Shown: positions 29,107 through 37,261 of the stretch, one piece after another | How positions within the stretch are numbered: the first letter of the stretch is position 1 | Layout: each line of letters starts with the position of its first letter | Assembly (NCBI RefSeq): GCF_003074055.1 | Contig: NZ_CP029043.1 | Coordinates: 2,844,501-2,908,500, forward strand | Direction of reading: 5' to 3' | Origin: Streptomyces nigra | GTDB lineage: Bacteria; Actinomycetota; Actinomycetes; Streptomycetales; Streptomycetaceae | Length of the DNA: 64,000 nt | Notes under the pieces: generated by a model | The model's database searches: none | Told to the model about the DNA's origin: nothing | What the model saw: only the letters and a program-made list of their open reading frames with translations | Translations under genes and position numbers: made by a program

Positions 29107-29817
29107 GTGGGACTACAACAGGAGAGGGCGATCCGCACCCGGCGGCTGATGCTCAAGTCGGCGGCCGAGGTCTTCGACCGTGAGGACTACGCCTCGGCCA
29201 GACTCTCCGACATCAGCGCGCGGGCCAACATGAGCACCGGCGCGCTGCACTTCCACTTCGCGAACAAGGAGGAGCTGGCACAGGCCGTCGTGAGCGAGGC
29301 CCGCGGCACCCTCTGGCTCGCGGCCCGCAGCGCGTACGAGCGCACCCCCGAGCCGCTCCAGGCGCTCACCGACGTCTCCCACACACTCAGCCAGCTGCTG
29401 TCCTGGGACGTCGTGTCGCGGGCCGGGCTGCGGCTGGACAACGACCGGTCCCGGCGCGGGCGGGAGCGGTTCCTGCACGGCTGGCACGCGGCCGTACGGC
29501 GGCTGCTCGAACGGGCGCAGCAGGACGGCAGCCTGGCGAAGCAGGTCCACCTCCAGGCGGTGACCTGCGCGATCGTCGCCGCGACGACGGGGATAGGGGT
29601 GCTGATCAAGGGGGGTGAGGTGGAGCGGACGCGGCTCGCCTTCACCGGGTTCTGGCAGGGCTTCCTGCCGGGGCTCGCCGTACCTGAGCTGCTCGGCCGG
29701 CTGAACCCCGGCGGGACCGACGAGGTGGTGGAGTACGCGGTGGCCGCCTCCCGCTACCTGCCCTTCGCCCCGGACGAGACCGTGGGCCCGGAGCGGACGG
29801 CTTCCGGCGTGGGCTGA
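29107..29817 (+). CDS. TetR-family gamma-butyrolactone receptor-like repressor, jadR2-like
   Basis: 236 residues from GTG 29107, preceded by GAGAGG; ATG 29089 is the alternative. The start RAIRTRRLMLKSAAEVFDREDYASARLSDISARANMSTGALHFHFANKEELAQAV is ArpA/ScbR-like. By gene order it corresponds to JadR2-type pseudo-receptors, which bind AREs and respond to antibiotics rather than butyrolactones. A Trp (in FLHGWHAAV) sits where receptors keep their ligand-stacking Trp, so sequence alone does not exclude true lactone binding. Its 3' end overlaps the convergent reductase gene by 64 bases. Confidence 0.85.
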   Translation: MGLQQERAIRTRRLMLKSAAEVFDREDYASARLSDISARANMSTGALHFHFANKEELAQAVVSEARGTLWLAARSAYERTPEPLQALTDVSHTLSQLLSWDVVSRAGLRLDNDRSRRGRERFLHGWHAAVRRLLERAQQDGSLAKQVHLQAVTCAIVAATTGIGVLIKGGEVERTRLAFTGFWQGFLPGLAVPELLGRLNPGGTDEVVEYAVAASRYLPFAPDETVGPERTASGVG

Positions 29818-30782
29818 GCCCGGCCGGGCCCCCGCTCCGGGGCGGGCTCCGTATTCCGGTACCGGTCCGCGTACCGGTCGAGGCCCTCGGCGAACTCCGG
29901 CCCGGGGGAACAGCCGAGGACGTCCCAGACCGGCGTGCCGTCGAACCAGTGGTCCACGGCGAGCAGGTCGAGATGGTGCCGGGCCACCGGATGCCCGCGC
30001 AGCCGGGCGCGTGCCTCGTCGAGGGGCAGCGTGGGGAGGGCCCCCGGAATTAGACCGTACGTTTCGGCGACCGCGGCGATCAGCTCCTCGCCCCGTACCG
30101 GCCGGGGATGGGCGACGAACCGGACACCGCCCACACGTTCCAACGGGGTGAGCGCGGCCGAAAGCAGTGCCCTCCCCAGGGCCGCGGCGTCGACCGCCGA
30201 CTGCCGTCCGAGCGGCCCTTCGGGCAGGGCGCCGAGCGTCCGCAGCAGCGTCAGCACACCGGGCACCACCCAGCGGTCGCCCGCGCCGTACACGAGGTGG
30301 GGCCGCAGGACCGTGCCGCCCGCCGCGCGCACATGGGCCTCGGCCGCCGCCCGCGTCCGGCTGGTGTCCGACCCGGGCGCGACCGGGAGCCCGTCCGGCC
30401 GGGCCCGGCGGAAGGGCCCTCGGCCGTGCACCGCCGCAGTGCTCAGACACACGAACCGGCCGACGCCGGCCCGCCGTGCCTCCTCGACCAGGGCCCGGGT
30501 GCCGAGGTCGTTGGTGCGCCGCAGCGCCTCGGGGTCGCCGCCGACGCGGGACGCGCAGTGCACGACGGCGTCGACGCCGTCGCAGACACCCGTGAGCGAG
30601 GCGGGTTCGGTGAGGTCGCCGCGTACGTACGTGACCGGGAGGCCGGCCGCCGGGCCGGGGCCGGGCGGTGGGACCGTGCGGACCAGCAGCCGCAGCCGTA
30701 CGCCCCCCGCGGCGCCGGCCGCGGCGACCACATGGCCGCCGACGAACCCACCGGACCCGGTCACCAGAAGGTGCCGGGTCAC
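29754..30782 (-). CDS. NAD-dependent epimerase/reductase of butyrolactone biosynthesis, jadW2-like
   Basis: 342 residues, extended SDR fold: HLLVTGSGGFVGGHV (cofactor loop), AVVHCASRVG, and a ...LRPHLVYGAGDRWV segment. Start GTG 30782 overlaps the stop of the AfsA-type gene by four bases, so the two are one unit. In gamma-butyrolactone and butenolide pathways such enzymes reduce the AfsA product. In the jad locus the equivalent is JadW2. The C-terminal end overlaps the convergent TetR gene. The longer upstream frame is a shadow of the AfsA gene. Confidence 0.82.
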   Translation of the reverse strand: MTRHLLVTGSGGFVGGHVVAAAGAAGGVRLRLLVRTVPPPGPGPAAGLPVTYVRGDLTEPASLTGVCDGVDAVVHCASRVGGDPEALRRTNDLGTRALVEEARRAGVGRFVCLSTAAVHGRGPFRRARPDGLPVAPGSDTSRTRAAAEAHVRAAGGTVLRPHLVYGAGDRWVVPGVLTLLRTLGALPEGPLGRQSAVDAAALGRALLSAALTPLERVGGVRFVAHPRPVRGEELIAAVAETYGLIPGALPTLPLDEARARLRGHPVARHHLDLLAVDHWFDGTPVWDVLGCSPGPEFAEGLDRYADRYRNTEPAPERGPGRAQPTPEAVRSGPTVSSGAKGR

Positions 30783-31870
30783 CCGTCGTCCCGTACGGCG
30801 GCGGAGAGCGTCGCGGTGAACACGGGCTCCTCCCGCTGCAGGCCCCGCACCCGGACCACCGCGCCGAGCTCGGGGTCGGTCTCGTGGCCGGCCAGGATCC
30901 AGCAGGGGTCGGCCAGTTCGCAGTACTTGTGGAAGGCGACCCGCATCGAGGCCGGGTGGAAGTCGTGCCCGGGGGTCAGCGCGGTGGCCGCCTGCCGGGC
31001 GGCCTCCAGCAGCACCATGCCGGGGACGTGGTCGTTGGGGCGGGCGAAGAGCGTCGGGTGCGCGACGTTCAGCCGCAGCCGCCAGCCGGGGCGGTGCTTG
31101 GAAGGCGCGAGGACGACGTCGGCGGGGTCGGTGCGGCCGGTCTCGTGGGCGGGGACGGCGGGCAGCAGCGGCACCGAGCGGCCGTCGGCGCCCATGCTCG
31201 CGCCGCGCAGCCTGCGGTAGACCCGGGCGGAGGTGCAGTACAGGACGCCCATGCTGGTGGCGAGCACCCGGCCGAGCCGCTGGAAGCGCAGGTCGACCCG
31301 CATCCCGACCAGGCGTCCGGCGCGCAGCTGGACGTCGGAGCACTCGACGACCACGTCGATCGGGCCGGACGCGGCGAGCACGGTGAACTCGGGGGTCAGC
31401 AGACGATAGCCGAGCTCCTGCATCACGAACTGGTCGCCGACGGGGACGCCGTACTCGGCGTGCGCCAGCATCATCGTGGCCTGCCGGGTGGTCTCGGCGA
31501 CCAGCATCGGGTCCTGCCGTCCGCCGGGCAGCGGCGCGAAGAAGCGGTGCGCGGCGGGCCAGTCGACGCTGACGAGATAGCGGTGCTCGGACAGCCGCAG
31601 CCAGTCGACCGGGAAGCGGTCGGCGGGGTCGAGGCGGTGGCAGAACTCCCCGGTGGCCCGTCCATCGGCAATCAGAACCGGGGAGTCGGTCTGGTATGCG
31701 AGGCGAACGAGGGTCTGTTCGGAGCGGTTCGCCGGGGTGGGCTCGGCGTGCGGGCGGCCCGGACGGGCCGTCGAGGCCACCGAGGCGGTGTCGGATCGTT
31801 CCTGCGCCGGGTTCAGATGCGGACGGGACCCGACGAACCTGTCGACTACGGATATAGCGGGATCAGCCAT
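30779..31870 (-). CDS. AfsA/ScbA-type gamma-butyrolactone (butenolide) synthase, jadW1-like
   Basis: 363 residues with two AfsA hotdog-type repeats. The first runs ~40-160 (SEQTLVRLAYQTDSPVLIADG...FVVD-type region) and the second ~240-350 (LRLNVAHPTLFARPNDHVPGMVLLEAARQAATAL). It condenses a beta-ketoacyl-ACP with dihydroxyacetone phosphate to start signal synthesis. I choose ATG 31870, with AGGGGGCA upstream, over the in-frame extension to 31996, which would run through the promoter region. Divergent from its presumed receptor gene. Confidence 0.9.
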   Translation of the reverse strand: MADPAISVVDRFVGSRPHLNPAQERSDTASVASTARPGRPHAEPTPANRSEQTLVRLAYQTDSPVLIADGRATGEFCHRLDPADRFPVDWLRLSEHRYLVSVDWPAAHRFFAPLPGGRQDPMLVAETTRQATMMLAHAEYGVPVGDQFVMQELGYRLLTPEFTVLAASGPIDVVVECSDVQLRAGRLVGMRVDLRFQRLGRVLATSMGVLYCTSARVYRRLRGASMGADGRSVPLLPAVPAHETGRTDPADVVLAPSKHRPGWRLRLNVAHPTLFARPNDHVPGMVLLEAARQAATALTPGHDFHPASMRVAFHKYCELADPCWILAGHETDPELGAVVRVRGLQREEPVFTATLSAAVRDDG

Positions 31871-31933
31871 GGAGTGCCCCCTGAGTCGAGTGATGCGGGA
31901 ATAGTTCCCCTCTCGACAAAAGACTGGCAGTCC

Positions 31934-31954
31934 GGTTCTCTTTGCGGGGGAACC
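31934..31954. promoter_or_regulatory. Inverted repeat in the afsA-like / receptor divergent promoter
   Basis: GGTTCTC and GGGAACC (one mismatch) flank seven bases. It lies midway between the two start codons and is the best operator candidate for receptor autoregulation here; it does not fit the ARE core closely. Confidence 0.4.
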
Positions 31955-31969
31955 TGACCAAGCTCTGAC
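31953..31969 (-). promoter_or_regulatory. GTCAG direct-repeat pair, 11-bp spacing
   Basis: On the minus strand GTCAGAGC and GTCAGGTT start at 31969 and 31958, exactly 11 bases apart, in the promoter of the AfsA-type gene. Same motif as at 27613, 34269 and 39230. Confidence 0.4.
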
Positions 31970-31989
31970 ATAGAAACAGGCACGGGGGC

Positions 31990-32694
31990 ATGGCACGTCA
32001 AGCGCGAGCGATCCAGACCCGCACGTCGATCCTGCTGGCCGCGGCGGAGGTGTTCGACGAGCGCGGCTACAGCACGGCGACCATCACGGAGATCATCGCG
32101 CGGGCCGGCGTGACGAAGGGGGCGCTGTACTTCCACTTCTCGTCCAAGGAGGACCTGGCCCTCGGGGTGATAGCGGCGCAGCTGGAGCTGGGGCCGCTGC
32201 CCGCGCAGCGCACGAAGCTGCAGGAACTCACCGACCAGGGGCTGCTGTTCGCCCATCAGCTGCAGCACGATCCGCTCACCCGGGCCAGTGTCGGGCTCGC
32301 CATGGACCAGTGGAGCGAGAGCGGGGAGAACGGGGAGGGCGGCAACCCGTTCCACGGCCGCCCGTTCCAGGAGTGGGCGGACCGGCTGACCGAGCTGCTC
32401 GTCGAGGCGCGCAAGCGCGGTGAGCTGCTGCCGCACGTGGATCCGGCGGAGACGGCGGAGCTGCTGTCCGGGGCCTTCACCGGCATCCAGTGGACGTCGC
32501 AGGTGCTGTGCCAGCGCCGGGATCTGACGCGCCGGGTCATCGCGATGTTCCGGCATCTGCTGCCGAGCGTGGCGATGCCGCAGATCCTGCCGACGCTGGA
32601 GCTCACCCCGGAGCGGGCCGTCGCCCTCCTCGCCTCGCGCGACGCCGCGCTGGAGGCGGAGGAGGCCGAGGACGGCGAGGGCGACGCCGCCTAA
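31990..32694 (+). CDS. TetR-family gamma-butyrolactone receptor, jadR3-like
   Basis: 234 residues, close to ScbR/ArpA in layout. The HTH (~28-50, TATITEIIARAGVTKGALYFHFSSKEDLA) is followed by a ligand domain in which Trp129 (PFQEWADRL) matches the conserved Trp needed for A-factor binding in ArpA-type receptors. It lies divergent from the signal synthase and should repress via AREs until the lactone accumulates. ATG 31990 has GGGGG upstream. The stop overlaps the convergent response regulator stop by three to four bases. Confidence 0.92.
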   Translation: MARQARAIQTRTSILLAAAEVFDERGYSTATITEIIARAGVTKGALYFHFSSKEDLALGVIAAQLELGPLPAQRTKLQELTDQGLLFAHQLQHDPLTRASVGLAMDQWSESGENGEGGNPFHGRPFQEWADRLTELLVEARKRGELLPHVDPAETAELLSGAFTGIQWTSQVLCQRRDLTRRVIAMFRHLLPSVAMPQILPTLELTPERAVALLASRDAALEAEEAEDGEGDAA

Positions 32695-33380
32695 GGGCTG
32701 TCCGACAGGGCCTGGCGGCCGGTGCGGGCGGCGTCCTCCAGCCGGTAGCCGACGCCGCGCACCGTGGTGATCCAGCCCTCGCCGAGCTTGGCGCGCAACG
32801 CGCTGACATGGGTGTCCACGGTCCGGGTGGAGATGGCCCACTCGTCCGCCCAGACCCCTGCGATCAGATTCCGGCGGGAGACCACGGTCTCCGGCGCGGA
32901 GGCGAGCAGCAGCAGGATGTCGAACTCCTTGCGGGTCAGCTCCAGCGGCCGCTCCCCCAGCCAGGCCTCGCGGGTGCCGGGGTCCAGCCGCAGCGCCCCG
33001 AAGGACACCCCGGCAGGTCCGCCGCCGGTGACGACGCGGCGGGTGACGGCGTCCATCCGGGCGGCCAGTTCCCGGAAGCCGTAGGGCTTGACGAGGCAGT
33101 CGTCGGCGCCGGAGCGCAGGCTGAGCACCCGGTCCAGCTCGGAGTCCCGGCCGGTGAAGGTGATCAGCGGTGTGCTGCCGCGCGCCCTGATCTCGGCGCA
33201 CACCTGCAGACCGTCGAGGTCCGGCAGGTCGAGGTCGAGCAGGACGACCTCGGCCTGCTCCCACGCCCGCAGTCCCGCCCGGCCGGTGCGGGCCCGCCGG
33301 ACCTGGTGCCCGTTGCGCACCAGGCGGCAGACCAGGGGTTCGGCGGACCCGTCGTCCGGGTCGATCACGAGTACACGCAT
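32691..33380 (-). CDS. Second atypical OmpR-type response regulator
   Basis: 229 residues with receiver and winged-helix domains. It shares long stretches with the first regulator at 27803, including VKPYGFREL-ARMDAV and ELTRKEFD, so they are paralogues. The phosphoacceptor would be Asp49 (LLDLDLPD). At the acidic pair position it reads Asp7-Pro8, again missing one acid. No kinase gene is nearby. Jadomycin has one such regulator in this block as I recall it, so this copy is extra. It may control the right-arm genes that begin just beyond it. Confidence 0.88.
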   Translation of the reverse strand: MRVLVIDPDDGSAEPLVCRLVRNGHQVRRARTGRAGLRAWEQAEVVLLDLDLPDLDGLQVCAEIRARGSTPLITFTGRDSELDRVLSLRSGADDCLVKPYGFRELAARMDAVTRRVVTGGGPAGVSFGALRLDPGTREAWLGERPLELTRKEFDILLLLASAPETVVSRRNLIAGVWADEWAISTRTVDTHVSALRAKLGEGWITTVRGVGYRLEDAARTGRQALSDSP

Positions 33381-33445
33381 CTGGACTCCACCGGGGGCCC
33401 GTCACGCCCGGGCGGGTCGCCCCGCCCGGCCGGCACCCCCTGCCC

Positions 33446-34138
33446 TCACTCGCCGGCCGACCGGGTGTGCACCACGCGGTAGGTGTTGGAGTCGCGCCAG
33501 GTGGCCAGCGCGTCCACCGCGGCGTCGACCTTCTGCCGCTCCGCCGAGCGCTGAGCGGCCGGCTGCTCGCGGAAGGCGTCGTACGCCTCCTTGCTGTCCC
33601 ACTGCGAGTAGACGACGACCCACCTGCCCTCGATGTTGCGGCCGCGCAGTCCGCGCAGCACGGTGTGGCTGCGGTACCCGGGGACCTTCTGCAGCCAGTC
33701 CTGGGACGCGCCGAGCGTCTCGACCAGGTCGTCCTGGTGCTTCTCGGTGACGCCGTACAGGTCGATGACCGTGTAGTCGTCGCGGTCCGGGGAGATCTCG
33801 GTCTCGCCGGCGCCGGGCTTCTGCTGGGTGAAGACCACCTCGTTCTGCAGCAGCCGGATGGCGGTGGTGATCTCGCCGAACAGCGGGAGCGTGCGGTGCT
33901 TGAACTCCTCGCCGGCGTACCGGGCCTCGAGGTCCTCGGTGGAGCGCCACTGGATGAAGTTGGCGGTGCCGAACTTGGTCTGGCCGCTGTGCACGGTGCT
34001 GGAGCGCCAGCCCTCGTAGGCGGCGGAGTCGACGATTTCCCGCATCGCGGCGAGCAGGCTGTCCTGCTTCTCCGCGGAGTCGGTGGAGAACAGGTTGAGG
34101 ACGGTCAGGTTCTTACCATCGGCGGCGATCTTCGGCAT
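33446..34138 (-). CDS. Tandem ABM-domain monooxygenase
   Basis: 230 residues made of two antibiotic-biosynthesis-monooxygenase (ABM) domains. One covers ~8-105 (with TANFIQWRSTEDLEARY) and the other ~115-220 (with WVVVYSQWDSKEAYDAF). Single ABM enzymes (ActVA-Orf6, TcmH, ElmH) are cofactor-free oxygenases that turn phenols into quinones on aromatic polyketides. WhiE-type clusters have fused versions. It is therefore a good candidate for quinone formation here. ATG 34138. Divergent from the SnoaL-like operon, with the triple GTCAG array between them. Confidence 0.85.
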   Translation of the reverse strand: MPKIAADGKNLTVLNLFSTDSAEKQDSLLAAMREIVDSAAYEGWRSSTVHSGQTKFGTANFIQWRSTEDLEARYAGEEFKHRTLPLFGEITTAIRLLQNEVVFTQQKPGAGETEISPDRDDYTVIDLYGVTEKHQDDLVETLGASQDWLQKVPGYRSHTVLRGLRGRNIEGRWVVVYSQWDSKEAYDAFREQPAAQRSAERQKVDAAVDALATWRDSNTYRVVHTRSAGE

Positions 34139-34268
34139 TCTCTCTTCTCTTCCGGTCGGCAGTGGGTGAAAGGAAGCGGAACTCGAATGGTGATCGGTGC
34201 TTCCCGATCAGCATGACAAGGCGTCATCTCCCCGTGAAGGGCGTGCTGTTCAGGACTCCGCGCGGTTT

Positions 34269-34316
34269 GTCAGGTCTTTCCCAGCAGGGTCAGATCTTCT
34301 GCGGCTACGTCAGGTC
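34269..34316 (+). promoter_or_regulatory. Triple GTCAG direct repeat, 20-bp period
   Basis: GTCAGGTC, GTCAGATC and GTCAGGTC start at 34269, 34289 and 34309. The spacing is exactly 20 bases each time, in the divergent promoter of the ABM and SnoaL-like genes. An ATGAC-N5-GTCAT palindrome at 34213-34227 lies next to it. It looks like a three-dimer activator site. Confidence 0.6.
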
Positions 34317-34365
34317 TTCGACAAGTGCTTTGGGTGCCCGCCGGCCCTCGCGCGATGCTCGGGTG

Positions 34366-34809
34366 ATGAATTCCGTCACTGCGAAAGCCGAAATCGGCGG
34401 GCTGCTCGACCGATATCTCATAGGTCTCGACGACGAAAAGCTCGACGACGACTGGGCGCGCGCGCTGTTCACCGACGACGCCCGTGTGGAGTTCCCGATG
34501 GCCCGGCACGAGGGCGTCGGCGGACTGGCCGACTGGCACCGCCGTGCGCTGGACGCCTTCGCCGGCACCCAGCACCTCAACTCGCCGGCGGTCGTGGACC
34601 TCACCGGCGACGAGCGGGCGGTGCTGCGGGCCAACCTGGTCTCGACGCACGTGCACCACCCGGACACCCCCGGCGATCCGCTGTTCGTCTCCGGCACGCT
34701 GGTGCGGGGCGCCGCCCGGCGCACCGGCGCTGGCTGGCGGCTGACGGAGCTGTCGTTCCATCTGGTGTGGTCGACGGGCAGTCCGCCCCGTCCGGCGGGC
34801 GCCCGATGA
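34366..34809 (+). CDS. SnoaL-like (NTF2-fold) protein
   Basis: 147 residues of the nuclear-transport-factor-2/SnoaL fold: IGGLLDRYLIGLDDEKLDDDWARALFTDDARVEFP at the start, ending in a typical LTELSFHLVW strand. Relatives act as polyketide cyclases, hydroxylases or isomerases. The reaction here cannot be predicted. Start ATG 34366 (GTG 34363 just before it is possible); the ribosome site is weak. Its stop overlaps the start of the antiporter (ATGA). Confidence 0.75.
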   Translation: MNSVTAKAEIGGLLDRYLIGLDDEKLDDDWARALFTDDARVEFPMARHEGVGGLADWHRRALDAFAGTQHLNSPAVVDLTGDERAVLRANLVSTHVHHPDTPGDPLFVSGTLVRGAARRTGAGWRLTELSFHLVWSTGSPPRPAGAR

Positions 34810-36116
34810 GGGCCCTGGCGGCCGGTGCGCAGGAGGACCAGATCGCCGCGATGCTGCTGGGCATCGGGGTGATCCTGCTGGTCGGGGCCGGTCTGGGCGC
34901 GCTCGCCCGCAAGGTGGGCCAGCCGAAGGTGATCGGGGAGATCACGGCCGGCATCGTGCTCGGCCCGAGCCTGCTGGGCCTCTTCCCCGGCAACCTCACG
35001 GAGCGGCTTTTCCCGTCCGACGTACGGCCGTTGCTGTCGGCGGTGTCGCAGGTCGGCCTGGTGCTGTTCATGTTCGTGGTGGGCTGGGAGTTCGAACGAC
35101 GGCTGATCCGGCCGCACGCTCGGCTCGCGGCCGGCGTCTCGCTGTCGTCGATCGTGCTGGCCTTCGGGCTCGGGGTGGCCGCGGCCGTCGTGCTGTACCC
35201 GCACCACGACACGGTGGCCGGCAAACACATCTCGTTCCTGGCGTTCGCCACCTTCATGGGCACCGCGATGTCCGTCACCGCGTTCCCCGTGCTGGCCCGG
35301 ATCCTGGCCGAGAACAAGCTGATGGACACCCGGGTGGGCGCCCTGTCGCTGGCGAGCGCCGCGATCGACGACGTCCTCGCCTGGTGTCTGCTGGCCTATG
35401 TCTCGGCGCTGGTCAGCTCGGACGGCGACTACGCGGACCTGGCCCGGATCGGCGCGCTGAGCGTGGTGTACGTGGCGGTGATGCTCGTCGTCGTACGGCC
35501 GCTGATCTCGCGGCTGGTGTGGCGGTGGGCGGCCATGGAGCGCTGGCCGGCGCTGCTCGCGGTGCTGTGCGCGGGCGTGTTCGCCTCGTCGTGGCTGACG
35601 TCGTGGATCGGCATCCACCAGATCTTCGGCGCGTTCCTGTTCGGCTTCGTGATGCCGCGCGAGCCCCGGCGGGTCCTCGCGGCGCATCTGCGCCGGCCGC
35701 TGGACGACGTCAGCGTGATCCTGCTGCCGGTCTTCTTCATCGTCACCGGACTCGGTGTCGACCTCGGCGCGCTGACGGCGGCCGACTGCCTGGCGCTGGC
35801 CCTGGTCGTCGCCGTGGCCTGCGCGGGCAAGCTGCTGGGCGCGATCGCCCCGGCCCGGCTGTCCGGGCTGTCCTGGCGTGAGGCGAAGGACCTGGGCGTG
35901 CTGATGAACACCCGGGGCCTGACCGAACTCATCATCCTCAACGCCGCCGTGAGCCTCGGTGTGCTCGACGGGCGGATGTTCACCATGCTGGTGATCATGG
36001 CCCTCGTGACGACGGCGATGGCGGCCCCGCTGCTGTCCCGGCGCGAGCACCTCACGGCCGGCGCCCTCCCCACCACCCGCACACCCGTCGCGGACGCGAC
36101 CGCGCCGCGCACCTGA
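34806..36116 (+). CDS. Cation/proton antiporter (CPA2 type)
   Basis: 436 residues with about 12 hydrophobic segments. The first part reads GALARKVGQPKVIGEITAGIVLGPSLLG, the conserved sodium/proton exchanger opening. The ion-binding region includes SLASAAIDDVLAW (paired Asp) and a late MNTRGLTELIILN segment. Such antiporters occur in several angucycline-type clusters (from memory), presumably linked to export or pH homeostasis. Overlaps the SnoaL-like gene and is 14 bases from the flavin reductase, so one operon. Confidence 0.88.
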   Translation: MRALAAGAQEDQIAAMLLGIGVILLVGAGLGALARKVGQPKVIGEITAGIVLGPSLLGLFPGNLTERLFPSDVRPLLSAVSQVGLVLFMFVVGWEFERRLIRPHARLAAGVSLSSIVLAFGLGVAAAVVLYPHHDTVAGKHISFLAFATFMGTAMSVTAFPVLARILAENKLMDTRVGALSLASAAIDDVLAWCLLAYVSALVSSDGDYADLARIGALSVVYVAVMLVVVRPLISRLVWRWAAMERWPALLAVLCAGVFASSWLTSWIGIHQIFGAFLFGFVMPREPRRVLAAHLRRPLDDVSVILLPVFFIVTGLGVDLGALTAADCLALALVVAVACAGKLLGAIAPARLSGLSWREAKDLGVLMNTRGLTELIILNAAVSLGVLDGRMFTMLVIMALVTTAMAAPLLSRREHLTAGALPTTRTPVADATAPRT

Positions 36117-36130
36117 CGAGGGGGTTTCCC

Positions 36131-36673
36131 GTGATACCCGTCCAGTCGTTGTCCCCGCACGACCGGCAGCCGCGGCCACCGGTCGACGGCCGCGCGCTGC
36201 GCTCGGTGTGCGGCAGTTTCGCCACCGGCGTCACCGTGATCACCACCGGCGGACCGGAGGACGGCGCCGCGACCACGGTGAACTCGTTCACGTCCGTGTC
36301 GCTGGAGCCGCCGCTGGTGCTGTTCTGCCTGCACCGGCAGTCCCGGCTGCGACCGGTGCTCCAGCGCTCCCGGGGCTTCGTGGTGAACTTCCTGACCCAC
36401 AGTCAGGAGGGGCTCGCGTGGAAGTTCGCGGGCCGTGAGTCGGCGCGGCTGGCGGAGGTCCCGCACCACCGCTCGGCCGGTGGGCTGCCGGTCCTCACCG
36501 AGGCGCTGGCGTTCCTGGAGTGCCGTCTCGCCGAGGAGTACGACGGCGGCGACCACGCCATCCTGGTCGGCGAGGTCACCGCGCTCGGCACGTCCGAGGA
36601 GGAGGCCGATCCGCTCGTCTTCTACAAGGGCGCGATGCGCGTGCTCAACACCACGGCCCAGGCGCGGGGTTGA
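36131..36673 (+). CDS. Flavin reductase (ActVB/JadY-like)
   Basis: 180 residues of the flavin-reductase-like family: LRSVCGSFATGVTVITTGG at the start, FTSVSLEPPLVLFCL and GFVVNFLTHSQEGLAWKFAG. It supplies reduced flavin to two-component enzymes. The obvious client is the flavin halogenase at 40841, which needs FADH2. GTG start at 36131 with GAGGGGG before it. Confidence 0.88.
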   Translation: MIPVQSLSPHDRQPRPPVDGRALRSVCGSFATGVTVITTGGPEDGAATTVNSFTSVSLEPPLVLFCLHRQSRLRPVLQRSRGFVVNFLTHSQEGLAWKFAGRESARLAEVPHHRSAGGLPVLTEALAFLECRLAEEYDGGDHAILVGEVTALGTSEEEADPLVFYKGAMRVLNTTAQARG

Positions 36674-36677
36674 GCCG

Positions 36678-37097
36678 TCAGCGGGCCACCCCGGCCGGCA
36701 GGTCGGCCTCGTCGTACTCCCGCCTGGCCCGCTCGACCTTGCGCAGGTTCTCCGCGGACCAGTCGGCGAGATGGGCGAAGATCGGCGCCAGGCTGCGGCC
36801 GAGCTCGCTGATCTCGTACTCGACCCGGGGCGGCACCTCCGGGTGGTACGTGCGCACCACCAGGCCGTCGCGCTCCATCTGGCGCAGCCGCTGGGTGAGC
36901 ACCTTCGGCGTGATGGTGCGGATGTTGCGCTGCAGCTCGACGAAGCGCTGCCGGCCGAACTCGTTCAGCGTCCACAGGATCGGTGTCGTCCAGCGGCTGA
37001 AGACGATGTCGACCACCGGGGAGACCGGACACGCCAGCTCCGAGTCGACCCCTGCGCCGTGCTTCGCGGCGCCGCCCATGGTGCCCGTGCCGTCCAT
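36678..37097 (-). CDS. HxlR-family regulator
   Basis: 139 residues, small winged-helix protein: VDIVFSRWTTPILWTLNEFGRQRFVELQRNIRTITPKVLTQRLRQMERDGLV is diagnostic. Such proteins sense quinones or electrophiles through Cys; here a Cys near residue 23 (ELACPVSP) is well placed. Divergent from an MFS pump. A 39-bp sequence at the shared promoter recurs before the NmrA-like oxidoreductase at 45976, so both are probably its targets. Confidence 0.88.
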   Translation of the reverse strand: MDGTGTMGGAAKHGAGVDSELACPVSPVVDIVFSRWTTPILWTLNEFGRQRFVELQRNIRTITPKVLTQRLRQMERDGLVVRTYHPEVPPRVEYEISELGRSLAPIFAHLADWSAENLRKVERARREYDEADLPAGVAR

Positions 37098-37116
37098 GCG
37101 GATCCTCCCAGGAAGC

Positions 37117-37155
37117 CACTTTCCTCTAGGTACCTACTTTACCCAGGATGCTAGC
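37117..37155. promoter_or_regulatory. Candidate HxlR operator, copy 1
   Basis: A 39-base sequence matching 36 of 39 positions with 45875-45913. Its core is the perfect palindrome TAGGTACCTA, followed by TACTTTACC. It covers the HxlR/MFS divergent promoter. Confidence 0.65.
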
Positions 37156-37261
37156 TTCCCGGAAGGCGGTGAGCGTTCCCGCTCCCGGCCCCGCGCCATG
37201 TCCTTTCCCTCCTTGTCCCGTCCCTACGGAACCCTTCCGTTCACCTCCCACTAGGAGCGAC

